From Microbulbifer harenosus (lineage in GTDB: Bacteria > Pseudomonadota > Gammaproteobacteria > Pseudomonadales > Cellvibrionaceae), in assembly GCF_005771435.1 (NCBI RefSeq), contig NZ_VANI01000021.1:1-64000 (forward strand): DNA of 64,000 nt, read 5' to 3'. The notes under the pieces are model-generated. The model saw only the letters and a list, made by a program, of their open reading frames with translations, did not search any database and was not told where the DNA came from. Positions 16,636 to 24,763 of the stretch are shown piece by piece. Numbering within the stretch: position 1 is the stretch's first letter; each line of letters begins with the position of its first letter. A program made the translations under genes and the position numbers.

Positions 16636-18054
16636 ATGCTGCTCAGCTTTCTTTTTTTCCTCAGCTTATTTGCCGCCGTCGGCATCAGTTCCTATCGCAA
16701 GAGCCGCGGAACCAAAAAAGACTACTACCTCGCCAGCCAGGATGTTTCCCCCATGCTGGTGGGTTTGTCTGCGGTGGCCACGAATAACAGCGGCTACATG
16801 TTCATCGGTGTTATTGGTTACACCTACGCCACCGGCCTCGCGTCCATCTGGCTGATGCTGGGCTGGATTCTGGGGGATTTTCTTGGCTCTCTGTGGATAC
16901 ACAAAAACCTGCGGGAGGCGGCCAAACGCAGTGGTGAATCCAGCTACGCCGGCGTACTCGCCTGCTGGCAGGGTACCCGCTTCGGCGCCTGGCAGAAACT
17001 CGCGGGCCTGCTTTCACTATTGTTCCTGCTGGCTTACGCCAGCGCGCAGCTGGTGGCGGGCAGTAAGGCGTTGCATGTGGTGCTGGATCTTCCGTTGTGG
17101 AGCGGTGCGGTGATTGGCGGTGTGATTGTTGCGGCCTACTGCCTTGCCGGCGGCATCCGCGCGTCCATCTGGACCGATGCGGCGCAGTCGCTGGTGATGG
17201 TGGTGGCGATGGGCTCGCTGTTGTTTGTGGCCACACAATCCGTTGGTGGGCTGGCAGCGGCATGGCAGGCGATGGGACAGGTGGAAGGTTTCCTGAACTG
17301 GTATCCGCAGGATCTGTTACTGCCGGGCGTGGCCGGTGGCATTCTGTTTGCGCTGAGCTGGCTGTTTGCCGGTATTTCTGTGGTGGGCCAGCCCCATGTG
17401 ATGGTGCGCTTTATGGCGTTGAACGATTCGAAGCGCATGGTGCAGGCGCGCTGCTGGTATTACCTGTGGTTTACGATTTTCTATTTTATGGCGACGGCGG
17501 TGGGTATGTTGTCGCGCATTCTGTTGAATGATCCCGGCTCGTTTGATGCGGAGCTGGCGCTGCCGATGATGGCGATGGAGCTGCTGTCGCCGATAATGGT
17601 GGGCTTGGTCCTCGCCGGTATTTTTGCCGCAACCATGTCCACGGCGGATTCTCTGGTGCTCAGCTGTTCCGCCGCACTCACTCACGATCTGTTGCCACAG
17701 CGCACGGAAAATACCCGTTTACTGAAACTCGCCACGCTGGGGATTACGGCAGCGGCGGTGTCTTGGGCGCTGTTGAATAAGCAGAGTGTGTTCAGTCTGG
17801 TAGTAATGAGCTGGTCGGCGCTGGCTTCGGCCTTTGCTCCTTTGTTGATGGTGCTGGCTGCGGGAGGGAAGCCATCGCAGAAGCTGGCCATTACGATGAG
17901 TGTATTGGGCCTTTCGACCGCGCTGGTTTGGCGTTGGGCCGGGTGGCACGCACATGTGTACGAGGGTATGCCCGGAATTTTGGGTGGGCTGCTCGTGTTT
18001 GTCATTGGGCGATTGGTGGTTCGGGACTCTGTAGGCCGCGCTGTAAATGCGTGA
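16636..18054 (+). CDS. Sodium/solute symporter (SSS family, PutP-like)
   Basis: 472 residues with about 13 hydrophobic segments. Family marks include YRKSRGTKKDYYLAS at the start, NNSGYMFIGVIGYTY in TM2 (sodium-site region) and GIFAATMSTADSLVLSCSAAL in the TM8 region, which is diagnostic of SSS carriers. Members import proline, pantothenate, sugars or osmolytes with sodium. It lies directly downstream of the ectoine block on the same strand, separated by 167 bp containing a palindrome. Import of proline or another compatible solute (as OpuE does in Bacillus) is a reasonable inference, but substrate cannot be read from sequence. Confidence 0.85.
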   Translation: MLLSFLFFLSLFAAVGISSYRKSRGTKKDYYLASQDVSPMLVGLSAVATNNSGYMFIGVIGYTYATGLASIWLMLGWILGDFLGSLWIHKNLREAAKRSGESSYAGVLACWQGTRFGAWQKLAGLLSLLFLLAYASAQLVAGSKALHVVLDLPLWSGAVIGGVIVAAYCLAGGIRASIWTDAAQSLVMVVAMGSLLFVATQSVGGLAAAWQAMGQVEGFLNWYPQDLLLPGVAGGILFALSWLFAGISVVGQPHVMVRFMALNDSKRMVQARCWYYLWFTIFYFMATAVGMLSRILLNDPGSFDAELALPMMAMELLSPIMVGLVLAGIFAATMSTADSLVLSCSAALTHDLLPQRTENTRLLKLATLGITAAAVSWALLNKQSVFSLVVMSWSALASAFAPLLMVLAAGGKPSQKLAITMSVLGLSTALVWRWAGWHAHVYEGMPGILGGLLVFVIGRLVVRDSVGRAVNA

Positions 18055-18089
18055 TGGTGTAGTGGTCCGCTTTGTTTAGGTTTAGTGGC

Positions 18090-18201
18090 GGCAGATCGGT
18101 GGGGATTCGTTTTTGAAACCGCCATGAATACGTCCCTGTAGGCTGCGTCGGAAACATCCCTGTTTCCGACGCTTTCAAAAACGAATCCCCACCGCTCTGC
18201 C
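18090..18201 (+). repeat. Palindromic element, copy A
   Basis: Outer arms of 29 bases at 18090-18118 and 18173-18201 are complementary with one mismatch. They enclose a core with CCGC, TGAATAC, CTGTA, GCTGCGTCGG, and an inner perfect 10-bp hairpin GTCGGAAACA / TGTTTCCGAC around TCCC. The core is shared with copies B, C and D, but the arms are different in each. It lies just after the symporter stop. Confidence 0.85.
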
Positions 18202-18334
18202 TTCGCATCGGTTCCTGTACTTCGTTAGTAAAAAAGAAAAACTCCTTAGCGTGAATAATTACGAAGTGACAACTTTCCAGTTATCCACTGTTCGAAAAAG
18301 CTGACGAAGTGCAGTACCCGAATTGAAGGTAAAG

Positions 18335-18432
18335 CACCGGGTAGCCCCTTTCGGAAGCGTCGGCGACAGGGACGTCGCCGACGCAGCGTACATGGATGTA
18401 TTCACAGCGGTTCCGAAAGGGGCTACCCGGTG
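18335..18432 (-). repeat. Palindromic element, copy B (inverted relative to A)
   Basis: Perfect 22-base arms at 18335-18356 and 18411-18432 (ends CACCGGGTAG / CTACCCGGTG). Read on the reverse strand, the core matches copy A (CCGC, TGAATAC, GTACGCTGCGTCGG, TCCCTG). The inner hairpin is changed on both sides (GTCGGCGAC / GTCGCCGAC), keeping pairing. Together with A it forms a head-to-head pair filling the gap between two convergent genes. Confidence 0.85.
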
Positions 18433-18480
18433 ATTTTCCGCCACAGGAGCGAGAACAGGGCTCGAACCACCAGCACCGTA

Positions 18481-18517
18481 CCCCAAACCCCAAACCCCAA
18501 ACCCCAAACCCCAAAAA
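18481..18517. repeat. Short tandem CCCCAAA heptamer array
   Basis: Five consecutive C4 runs separated by AAA. On the reverse strand this reads (GGGGTTT)n, a telomere-like, potential G-quadruplex sequence. It lies immediately beyond the yceI terminator on the strand yceI is transcribed from. Confidence 0.85.
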
Positions 18518-18520
18518 CAA

Positions 18521-18546
18521 GAAACCCGGCACTGAGGCCGGGTTTC
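18521..18546 (-). terminator. Rho-independent terminator of yceI
   Basis: GAAACCCGGC and GCCGGGTTTC pair as a 10-bp stem with a 6-base loop. Reading on the reverse strand the stem is followed by TTGTTTTTGG, a U-rich tail. It sits 40 bp after the yceI stop codon. Confidence 0.8.
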
Positions 18547-18585
18547 CTGTCCATCCTGTGAGACGGAAGTCGTTTCAACGAAGGC

Positions 18586-19152
18586 TTACTGGCGGACACC
18601 TTCCACATCCAGAATCAGCTCAACGGTCTGGGACGCCGGGCCCAGGTCGTAGTCAATGCCGAAGTCTTTCAGTTTGAACTCAGTCTTGCCGGTGAAGCCC
18701 TGACGGTAGCCACCCCAGGGGTCCTTGCCACCACCGATCTCGGTCACATCAATCGCGATCGGCTTGGTCACACCGTGCAGGGTCAGGTCGCCCTTCAGGA
18801 CCGCCTTGCCATCGCCCTTCGGCTCAAAACTGGTGCTCTTGAAGGTGGCAGAGGGGAACTTGTCTACGTTCAGGAAATCCTTGCCGCGCAGGTGCTTATC
18901 GCGCTCCGCATGGTTGCTGTTCAGGCTGGTGGTGTCCACCGTCATCTCAATGGAAGAAGCTTCCGGCTTGGCTTCGTCATAGGAAAAGCTGCCGTCAAAC
19001 TTGTCAAAGCGGCCATACAGCCAGCTGTAACCGAGATGCTTGATGCGGAACTGCACAAATGCGTGTGCACCCTGGGTGTCGACTTTATAAATGGCCGCCT
19101 GGGCAGAAGTGCCGACCAGCGCAGCGAACAACAGAACAGCAAGTTTCTTCAT
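18586..19152 (-). CDS. YceI-family periplasmic protein
   Basis: 188 residues with a clear Sec signal peptide ([19 protein letters not shown], cleavage after AQA). The mature part is a YceI lipocalin-like beta-barrel: [43 protein letters not shown] and [23 protein letters not shown]. The family binds isoprenoid or other hydrophobic ligands in the periplasm and is often paired with a cytochrome b561, as here (85 bp downstream of it on the same strand). That pairing suggests a shared envelope redox or quinone-related role. A T-tailed hairpin follows the gene. Confidence 0.92.
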   Translation of the reverse strand: MKKLAVLLFAALVGTSAQAAIYKVDTQGAHAFVQFRIKHLGYSWLYGRFDKFDGSFSYDEAKPEASSIEMTVDTTSLNSNHAERDKHLRGKDFLNVDKFPSATFKSTSFEPKGDGKAVLKGDLTLHGVTKPIAIDVTEIGGGKDPWGGYRQGFTGKTEFKLKDFGIDYDLGPASQTVELILDVEGVRQ

Positions 19153-19207
19153 GGTTCAGTTTCCTGTGGTTGGGTCCAAATCATTGGATTCGAGAAAAAT
19201 CGAAAGT

Positions 19208-19219
19208 GAGTGATCACTC
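19208..19219. promoter_or_regulatory. Perfect 12-bp palindrome upstream of yceI
   Basis: GAGTGATCACTC lies 56 bp upstream of the yceI start, in the short gap after the cytochrome b561 gene. It could be an operator; no regulator can be assigned. Confidence 0.25.
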
Positions 19220-19237
19220 TCAAGGTCAAAACTTATC

Positions 19238-19801
19238 TCAGGCGGCATTATTGCGCGGCGCCAGCCCGAACATCTTTCTGAGTGTGCCATCTTTATTGAC
19301 GAAATGATGCTTGAAGGCCGCAAGTCCGTGCAGCAGTACCAGCCCCATCAGCGTCCACGCCAGATACTTGTGGATCACCCCCGCGATATCCTCCTGATTC
19401 TCCAGCCCCTGCAGAGTGGCCGGTACTTGAAACCAGCTGAAAACCTCAATCGCGCGGCCATCTGCCGTACTGATCAGATACCCGGAAACGGAAATCGCCA
19501 GCAACAGGCCATAAATTACCCAATGCGCGAAACCCGCCGCACGCTGCTGCCAGCGCGGCGCGGGCTCCGGTGCAGGGCTCACATTGGCCCAGCGCCACAG
19601 CAGGCGCGCCGTCAGCAGAATCAGCAGCAGAATACCGACGGACTTATGGATATCCGGGCCCTGGCGATACCAGGGGTCGTAGTAAGACAATCCGCGCATC
19701 CACCAGCCCAGTGCAAACATACCGATGATCGCCGGCGCCATCAGCCAGTGGAAGGCGACGGCCACCCAGCCATAGTGCGTCGGACTGTTGCGGGTCTGCA
19801 T
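19238..19801 (-). CDS. Cytochrome b561 (dihaem membrane cytochrome)
   Basis: 187 residues from the ATG at 19801, which follows AAGGAGTGG; a longer in-frame reading to 19933 has no such site. Four membrane helices carry the haem-ligand histidines of the CybB type: VAVAFHWLMAPA (helix 1), DIHKSVGILLLIL (helix 2), and HKYLAWTLMGLVLLHGLAAFKHHF (helix 4). It should pass electrons from quinol to a periplasmic acceptor. It precedes yceI on the same strand, a common pairing. Confidence 0.9.
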   Translation of the reverse strand: MQTRNSPTHYGWVAVAFHWLMAPAIIGMFALGWWMRGLSYYDPWYRQGPDIHKSVGILLLILLTARLLWRWANVSPAPEPAPRWQQRAAGFAHWVIYGLLLAISVSGYLISTADGRAIEVFSWFQVPATLQGLENQEDIAGVIHKYLAWTLMGLVLLHGLAAFKHHFVNKDGTLRKMFGLAPRNNAA

Positions 19802-19982
19802 TGGTAATTCCACTCCTTTTCTGAGAAGGCTCGCATTATAAAAATTCTCGAGCGCTGGAATAGCGCAAAAAGCCGGAACTATTTTTCGAAAAATTCGCAC
19901 GTGTGCCAATTGCGGTTGGCTATGGCCTGCCATTGGCTCAGCCTATGGCAGATCAGGACGGGTAGCGGAGCGGGAGATTGGG

Positions 19983-20699
19983 TCAGTGGTGAGCGCTGTG
20001 CTGGCGTTCTGCGGCGTTCAGTACTCTGCCCAACAGAACCGGATCCAAATGGGAGCGGTCGCAGAGTTCATGGGTGAGCCAGTCGAGGTCATGCGCGGGT
20101 GCGCCTCCTTCCTGGCCATTTTGCATCGCCATCTGTTCCAGCTGCCAGATCACGTCGAGCAGCAGGTCGGGTGCTAATGGTTGCTCATCGTCGCTGGAGA
20201 ACAGTTCGCGCTCCAGCCGATCCAGATCCCGGCGCTTTACCACCAGCTCACTGTAGTTGGGATACCAGTGGCTACTAAAGGGCTCGGGGCGGTTGCTGAA
20301 ATCGAAGGCGATCCGCAGGCGGTTGCCGTCGGTATCCTGGAGCGTCGGGGTGTCGTTTTCTTCCGCTGGCAGTGCGGGGCGCTGGCGCAGGACACCGACG
20401 ATGGCACGCCAATCGCTGCTGTGCTCGGGGCTGAGGCGCAGGGGGTGTTTAAGGGTGGTGCGGGGCTTTTCCGGCAGGTCGATATAGCTGAGCATCTGGC
20501 CGGGGCGGTACCAGTAAAGATCCAGCAGGTGGTCTTCAGCGAGACGGGCGAGGTCGTCGCTGGTCAACGGTTCTTCCGACAGGGCGCTCAGATGATCGAC
20601 GGCCTGCTGGATACTGAGCCAGCGCCGCATGTGGAATGGCCTGTCGTTTGAATTTCCCGCCGCCATGCTCGCCCCGTTTCCCTGCGATTTTTTACCCAT
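19983..20699 (-). CDS. Hypothetical cytoplasmic protein
   Basis: 238 residues, no signal peptide or membrane segment. The N-terminus (WLSIQQAVDHLSALSEEPLTSDDLARLAEDHLLDLYW) looks like a helix-turn-helix/excisionase-type fold. A Pro-rich middle and a C-terminal helical part (LDWLTHELCDRSHLDPVLLGRVLNAAERQ) follow. I do not recognise the family; a DNA-binding or adaptor role is only a guess. The start is uncertain: ATG codons at 20699, 20666 and 20630 are all possible and none has a strong site. It is downstream of corA by 64 bp on the same strand. Confidence 0.6.
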   Translation of the reverse strand: MGKKSQGNGASMAAGNSNDRPFHMRRWLSIQQAVDHLSALSEEPLTSDDLARLAEDHLLDLYWYRPGQMLSYIDLPEKPRTTLKHPLRLSPEHSSDWRAIVGVLRQRPALPAEENDTPTLQDTDGNRLRIAFDFSNRPEPFSSHWYPNYSELVVKRRDLDRLERELFSSDDEQPLAPDLLLDVIWQLEQMAMQNGQEGGAPAHDLDWLTHELCDRSHLDPVLLGRVLNAAERQHSAHH

Positions 20700-20763
20700 T
20701 TAAGGTTAGCAGTTGGCGGTGGATTTGGTGGGGCATCGCTGCCTTCGCATCGGAGTTTTGATG

Positions 20764-21717
20764 CTACAACCACCCCTTCTTCTTGAAGTAGAGATACGGC
20801 GCCATGCCCGCCATCAACATCAACAACAGCGCCCAGGGGTAGCCCAGCAGCCACTGTAGCTCCGGCATGTGCTCGAAGTTCATGCCGTAGATGCTCGCCA
20901 CCATGGTGGGCGGCAGGAAGACCACCGCGGCGATGGAGAAGATCTTGATGATCTTGTTCTGTTCGATATTGATGAAACCCTGGGTGGAGTCCATCAGGAA
21001 GTTGATCTTCTCGAACAGGAAGGTGGTGTGTGACATCAGGGTGTCGATATCGCGCAGGATGCCCCAGCAGTCTTCGCGCAGTTCCGGGTCGTCTTTCAGG
21101 TGGCGCTGCAGGAAAGCGATGGAGCGCTGGGTGTCCATCAGGCACAGGCGGATTTTTCCGTTGGAGTCCTCAAGCTTGGCGAGGTGGTCGATGGCGTCTT
21201 CCAGGTCCGCCTCCTCCTCTTCGAGCACCAGGTGGCTGACTTCACCGAGTTTCAGGTAGTTGTCTTCCAGCGCGTCGGCGAGGTTTTCCACCTTCTGTTC
21301 AAATAGCAGGATTAACAGCTCCTGCGCATTGTGCGCCTCCACCTGGTTGCGGCGGGCGCGCATGCGCAGCAGGCGGAAGTCCGCGAGTTCGCTCTCGCGC
21401 ACGGTGATCAGACGCTGCGGCTGCAGGATGAAGGCGACGGTGGCGGTATCGTGGCGGCCTTCGCTCTGGGTCAGGTACAGGGAGTGTACGTGAATGCCAG
21501 CGGTATCCACGAAGTAGCGCGCGGACGATTCGATCTCGTCCACGTCCTCAGACTCCGGCAGTTCAGTGCGCAGCAACTGCTCCAGCAGGTCGCGCTCGTC
21601 GTCCTCCGGATCTTGTAAGTCGATCCAGGCGGCGTCGGACAACGGCTGGGTGTGGTAGTCGCTGCCGGCGTAGGTTTCTTTGATCTTGCCGCGGAGGATT
21701 TGAAACAGTCTCAGCAT
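20764..21717 (-). CDS. corA: CorA-family magnesium/cobalt (or zinc) transporter
   Basis: 317 residues from the ATG at 21717, preceded by AAGGAAG. A large acidic cytoplasmic domain with long helices (VLEEEEADLEDAIDHLAKLEDSN) leads into two C-terminal membrane helices. The YGMNF signature, here YGMNFEHMPEL, which forms the pore selectivity loop, is intact. The C-terminus ends KKKGWL, as usual for the family. It imports divalent cations as a pentamer in the inner membrane. The E-x-MPEL loop type is shared by CorA and ZntB-like members, so the ion is not fully certain. Confidence 0.92.
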   Translation of the reverse strand: MLRLFQILRGKIKETYAGSDYHTQPLSDAAWIDLQDPEDDERDLLEQLLRTELPESEDVDEIESSARYFVDTAGIHVHSLYLTQSEGRHDTATVAFILQPQRLITVRESELADFRLLRMRARRNQVEAHNAQELLILLFEQKVENLADALEDNYLKLGEVSHLVLEEEEADLEDAIDHLAKLEDSNGKIRLCLMDTQRSIAFLQRHLKDDPELREDCWGILRDIDTLMSHTTFLFEKINFLMDSTQGFINIEQNKIIKIFSIAAVVFLPPTMVASIYGMNFEHMPELQWLLGYPWALLLMLMAGMAPYLYFKKKGWL

Positions 21718-21858
21718 TACCGCTTCCTTGGTGGTCAGGGTTGTGCCGCGGCACGGGGCCCCGGGTAGTGTGGGGCATGGTGTCAGCCTGTCGACCACAA
21801 ATCAATTGCCGCCACCCGCGGCGGTGTGCGGGTGGCGTGCGGTAGCGCCTTACGGCTG

Positions 21859-22296
21859 TTAGAGCCACATGGGCAGTTGCGCGCGGATTTCGTCGCTGTC
21901 GCAGGTGGTGAGATTCTTGCGTGATTCGCCGGCGATGGTGGCCAGGCAGGGCGTGCTCATGGACATACGCAGGCTGCCGGCCATAGAGGGGTCGGCAACG
22001 ATGTAGAGACGGTCAAAGCGCCCCTGTTGGCGGCCGCGCTCCAGAGCATGGGCGATATCGCGTGCGAATTTGCGCGCGCCCTGTTTGCGCAGGCTGGTGG
22101 GTTCCTCCATGGCGTGGCGGCCCTGGCCTTTGCTGTCGAAGGCGCGCCCCGGGGCGTCGCTGAGTAGCTCCCGGCCTTTCATGCGTCCTTCCGGATAAAC
22201 CAGAGATTCTATTTCTGTCAGGGAGCCCGCACGTTTTTCCGCTTCAAATACGCGGGCATGAGTATGGTTGGCTACCAGAACCCAGGCTTTTGACAT
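21859..22296 (-). CDS. Host attachment protein family (PF10116-type)
   Basis: 145 residues starting MSKAWVLVANHTHARVFEAE, the typical N-terminus of the 'protein required for attachment to host cells' family. Further marks are HAMEEPTSLRKQGARKFARDIAHALERGRQ and LYIVADPSMAGSLR. The fold resembles an eRF1/baeRF-type domain. A plant-attachment role has been reported for one homologue, but in marine bacteria the function is unknown and often stress-linked. The longer in-frame reading to 22671 adds a Pro/Arg-rich non-family segment and is rejected. Confidence 0.85.
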   Translation of the reverse strand: MSKAWVLVANHTHARVFEAEKRAGSLTEIESLVYPEGRMKGRELLSDAPGRAFDSKGQGRHAMEEPTSLRKQGARKFARDIAHALERGRQQGRFDRLYIVADPSMAGSLRMSMSTPCLATIAGESRKNLTTCDSDEIRAQLPMWL

Positions 22297-22759
22297 GGCC
22301 GTATACCTCTGTTTATTGCTGAGTCTTACTGCCCAATGGTAGGCCGGTGGGGGTGGGCTTCCTAATGGAGATACGGTCGGGACACGCTGGTGCCGGGGAG
22401 GAGGTGGGAGGATTCCGGTCAAAAAAAGTGCGTCCCTGCACTCATAACGCCAGCCGGCGGGCGTATAACGCCGGCTCGCCCCGAAATTGCAAGATGCGGA
22501 GAAATCCCGGGACAGTGCATCCGTGCACTGCGTGCTTGAAGCGCGCCTTGGGTCCCGCCTGTGAACAGGCCCCTGCGCATCAGAACTCCTTGGTATTCGC
22601 CGCGAGCACCGTGATGTGCAAAAAAATAAATGCGAATACTTATCATTTATAGTAAAGTTTTTTCGCTCCACTTTCCTGGTTTTCCGGTGTGCGCAATCGG
22701 CAAATTGCTATGCGGAATCGCCAGGCTGGTCAGTTATCGGAGATGGAACGGATGGGGAT
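22297..22759. other. Divergent intergenic region, 463 bp
   Basis: Contains the promoters of the reverse-strand attachment-type gene and the forward AraC gene, and the Fur-like site listed separately. No coding or RNA feature was seen; the in-frame extensions of both neighbours into this space have non-family, low-complexity translations. Confidence 0.45.
22627..22651. promoter_or_regulatory. Candidate Fur box
   Basis: An AT-rich stretch reads, on the reverse strand, AAATGATAAGTATTCGCATT. This matches the Fur 7-1-7 consensus TGATAAT-A-ATTATCA at TGATAA and ATT. It lies ~110 bp upstream of the AraC-family gene, a typical place for iron control of a siderophore regulator. Confidence 0.4.
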
Positions 22760-23824
22760 ATGGAAAACGCGAGAAAATCGGCGCTGAAGGAGCGGCCAAA
22801 AATGGATAAAGATGGGGCCGCTGAACGGTCGCCGCTTCGGCAGCAGACACTGGAAGACATGCTGGAAGTCACGGGTGTGCGCCACCGTATTTTTCCCTCG
22901 GGAAGTGTGGAGAACTCCCGCAATGTGGTGATGCGCGGGCGCTTCTCATTTCACAACCACGGCGGGCTCAGTGTGCACTGCGGTCACGGTGTCGAAACCC
23001 GCAGCCTCAGTAGCGTGGCGGAGCTGCCTCCCGGTCTGAGTTTCAATCTGCTGTTTCGTGGCAGTGTGGATTTTTCGCTTGGTGGCCGCAGGCATCGCCT
23101 CGGTGCTCGCGATCTGTCGCCCATAGAGTGTTCCGGTTTCGCGCTCTCGCGCCCGGAAATGATGACCCGATTTACCCGCAGCGGTGCCTATGTCGACAAG
23201 CTGAATATTTTTGTACAGCAGAGCTGGTTGCAGCAGCGCTGCCAGTCGGAAGCGGGTAGGGTGCAGGTGCAACGCCTGTTTGCCCGCCATGCCATCCCCC
23301 ACTTCTGGGCTGCCGACGCCGAAACCGAGTCCCTCGCCCGGCGACTGATGGCGCTTGACGCCGCGCAGAGTTTCAGTGAACAACTGCAGCAGGAACAGCT
23401 CGCGATCGAACTTCTGTCCCGCTGTGTTGATGCGTTTGACGCGCAGCTGCTCGCTGGCGATGTTCGCCCGGCGGCGTTGCCGGGAGCCAGTGATTTTTTG
23501 CTGAAACAACGGGTGGATGAAAAACTGCGCGATTGCCGTGGTCTGAATGAGATTGCCACCGCGCTCGGGGTCAGCGTCAGTACGCTGCAGCGCAAGTTCA
23601 AAGCGGTTTACGGCACCACGGTGATCGACTACGTGCGCCGTCGCCGTCTGGAAATCGCCCGCGCTGCGCTCATTATGGACGGGCTCAGCATCGGCGAGGC
23701 CGCCTATCTGGCCGGTTACAATCACGCGTCCAATTTTGTTGCGGCGTTTAAAAAAGCCTTTCAGGTGACGCCTGCGCAACTGGTGCGCAGTCACCGGCGG
23801 TCGAGGAGATTCGAACCGGGCTGA
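22760..23824 (+). CDS. AraC/XylS-family regulator, PchR-like
   Basis: About 354 residues. The C-terminal ~100 residues carry two helix-turn-helix motifs: LNEIATALGVSVSTLQRKFKA and LSIGEAAYLAGYNHASNFVAAFKKAF, followed by the closing VTPAQLVR. The N-terminal half (ELPPGLSFNLLFRGSVDFSLGGRRHRL) resembles the ligand-binding part of PchR-type siderophore regulators. Start is uncertain: ATG at 22760 with a weak GGGGAT, or ATG at 22802. A Fur-like site lies upstream, supporting iron-dependent expression. No siderophore genes are in the window; the nearest TonB receptor is at 26067. Confidence 0.8.
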   Translation: MENARKSALKERPKMDKDGAAERSPLRQQTLEDMLEVTGVRHRIFPSGSVENSRNVVMRGRFSFHNHGGLSVHCGHGVETRSLSSVAELPPGLSFNLLFRGSVDFSLGGRRHRLGARDLSPIECSGFALSRPEMMTRFTRSGAYVDKLNIFVQQSWLQQRCQSEAGRVQVQRLFARHAIPHFWAADAETESLARRLMALDAAQSFSEQLQQEQLAIELLSRCVDAFDAQLLAGDVRPAALPGASDFLLKQRVDEKLRDCRGLNEIATALGVSVSTLQRKFKAVYGTTVIDYVRRRRLEIARAALIMDGLSIGEAAYLAGYNHASNFVAAFKKAFQVTPAQLVRSHRRSRRFEPG

Positions 23825-23853
23825 GGCTGCGCCAGCGCCGCGAGGTCATCGGT

Positions 23854-23871
23854 TTGTCATGAAACGTACAT
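23854..23871 (+). promoter_or_regulatory. Weak Pho-box-like site
   Basis: TTGTCAT-GAAA-CGTACAT: the first half matches CTGTCAT in 6 of 7 positions, the second in 4 of 7, with the correct 4-base AT-rich spacer. It lies 36 bp before the binding-protein gene. The match is modest. Confidence 0.25.
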
Positions 23872-23907
23872 AGACTGGCCAGCAAGACCGACAGACCATC
23901 ACGGCCC

Positions 23908-24759
23908 ATGACCACCCCGCTATTTCTCGCACGCCGCAGGATATATTTCACCGCGCTCGGACTGCTACTGGCTGCGGGCGTGGCGCTGTGTATATGGAGT
24001 GCCGGGCAGCGGGTAACGCCACCGGTACTCGGCGACTACCACCTCTATCAGTGCGATACCGGCGGAGCGGCGGGCTCCCCGGTATTCAAGCTCCAACTGG
24101 TAACTTCTGTGCGCGCACGTGAAATCGCCGAGCGCCTGTGCGCGGCGCCCTCGGTGCAGCGGATCTATCGCGGGGTACAGGTATCGTGGAAGCCTCGCGC
24201 GCTCCTCACCGCGGAGGAGATCCTCAGCGAGGAGTACGACCTGATCTGGAGCCGCTCCCACAGTATGGCGGGATTGGTCCCGGAATACGGCGACTACTAC
24301 GAGCCCCTGTTGCACTACGACCACTACCGGGTCTACTGGTACAGCCGTGGCGGTGCGCCGCAGCTCACGGCAGATTACTTTCACGGCAAGCGCGTCGGCC
24401 TGCTGAATGACAAACTCAGCCACACGCTTTACCTACTGCCACTCGCCTCATTGAAAGAGGCCGGAGTCAATTTCAGCGAGGAGAACCTGCGCTACTTTGA
24501 CGATGCCGTGAGCCTGTACCAGGCCTTTGCCCGCGACGAACTGGATCTGGTCAGTGGGGGGGATTACGTGCGCACCGATCTGGATATTCCCCTCAGCCGC
24601 ACGTTGATTTCCGGCGACGCCAATGCGGCGACCCTGTTTGTGCGCAAAACGCGCGCGGGTGCAACCGATTGCGCAGTGGCGGAGGCCTTTGACGGGCTGG
24701 CCGATGCCTACCTGCGGGGGCGGCGTGTTTTTGCCGGGGCTGAACACTGTGTTCCCTGA
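23908..24759 (+). CDS. Periplasmic binding-protein-like (type 2 / PhnD-like) membrane-anchored sensor
   Basis: 283 residues. An N-terminal hydrophobic segment (~12-33) after RRR acts as anchor or signal. The rest reads like a type 2 periplasmic binding fold of the PhnD/phosphonate class: an early strand-helix unit, LTADYFHGKRVGLLNDKLSHTLYLLPLASL at the lobe crossover, and LYQAFARDELDLVSGGDYVRTDL. No ABC permease or ATPase gene is adjacent. Instead the gene is followed after four bases by a membrane protein with a DNA-binding-like C-terminus, so it may sense a ligand for that partner instead of feeding a transporter. The ligand is unknown. Confidence 0.65.
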   Translation: MTTPLFLARRRIYFTALGLLLAAGVALCIWSAGQRVTPPVLGDYHLYQCDTGGAAGSPVFKLQLVTSVRAREIAERLCAAPSVQRIYRGVQVSWKPRALLTAEEILSEEYDLIWSRSHSMAGLVPEYGDYYEPLLHYDHYRVYWYSRGGAPQLTADYFHGKRVGLLNDKLSHTLYLLPLASLKEAGVNFSEENLRYFDDAVSLYQAFARDELDLVSGGDYVRTDLDIPLSRTLISGDANAATLFVRKTRAGATDCAVAEAFDGLADAYLRGRRVFAGAEHCVP

Positions 24760-24763
24760 TGGT

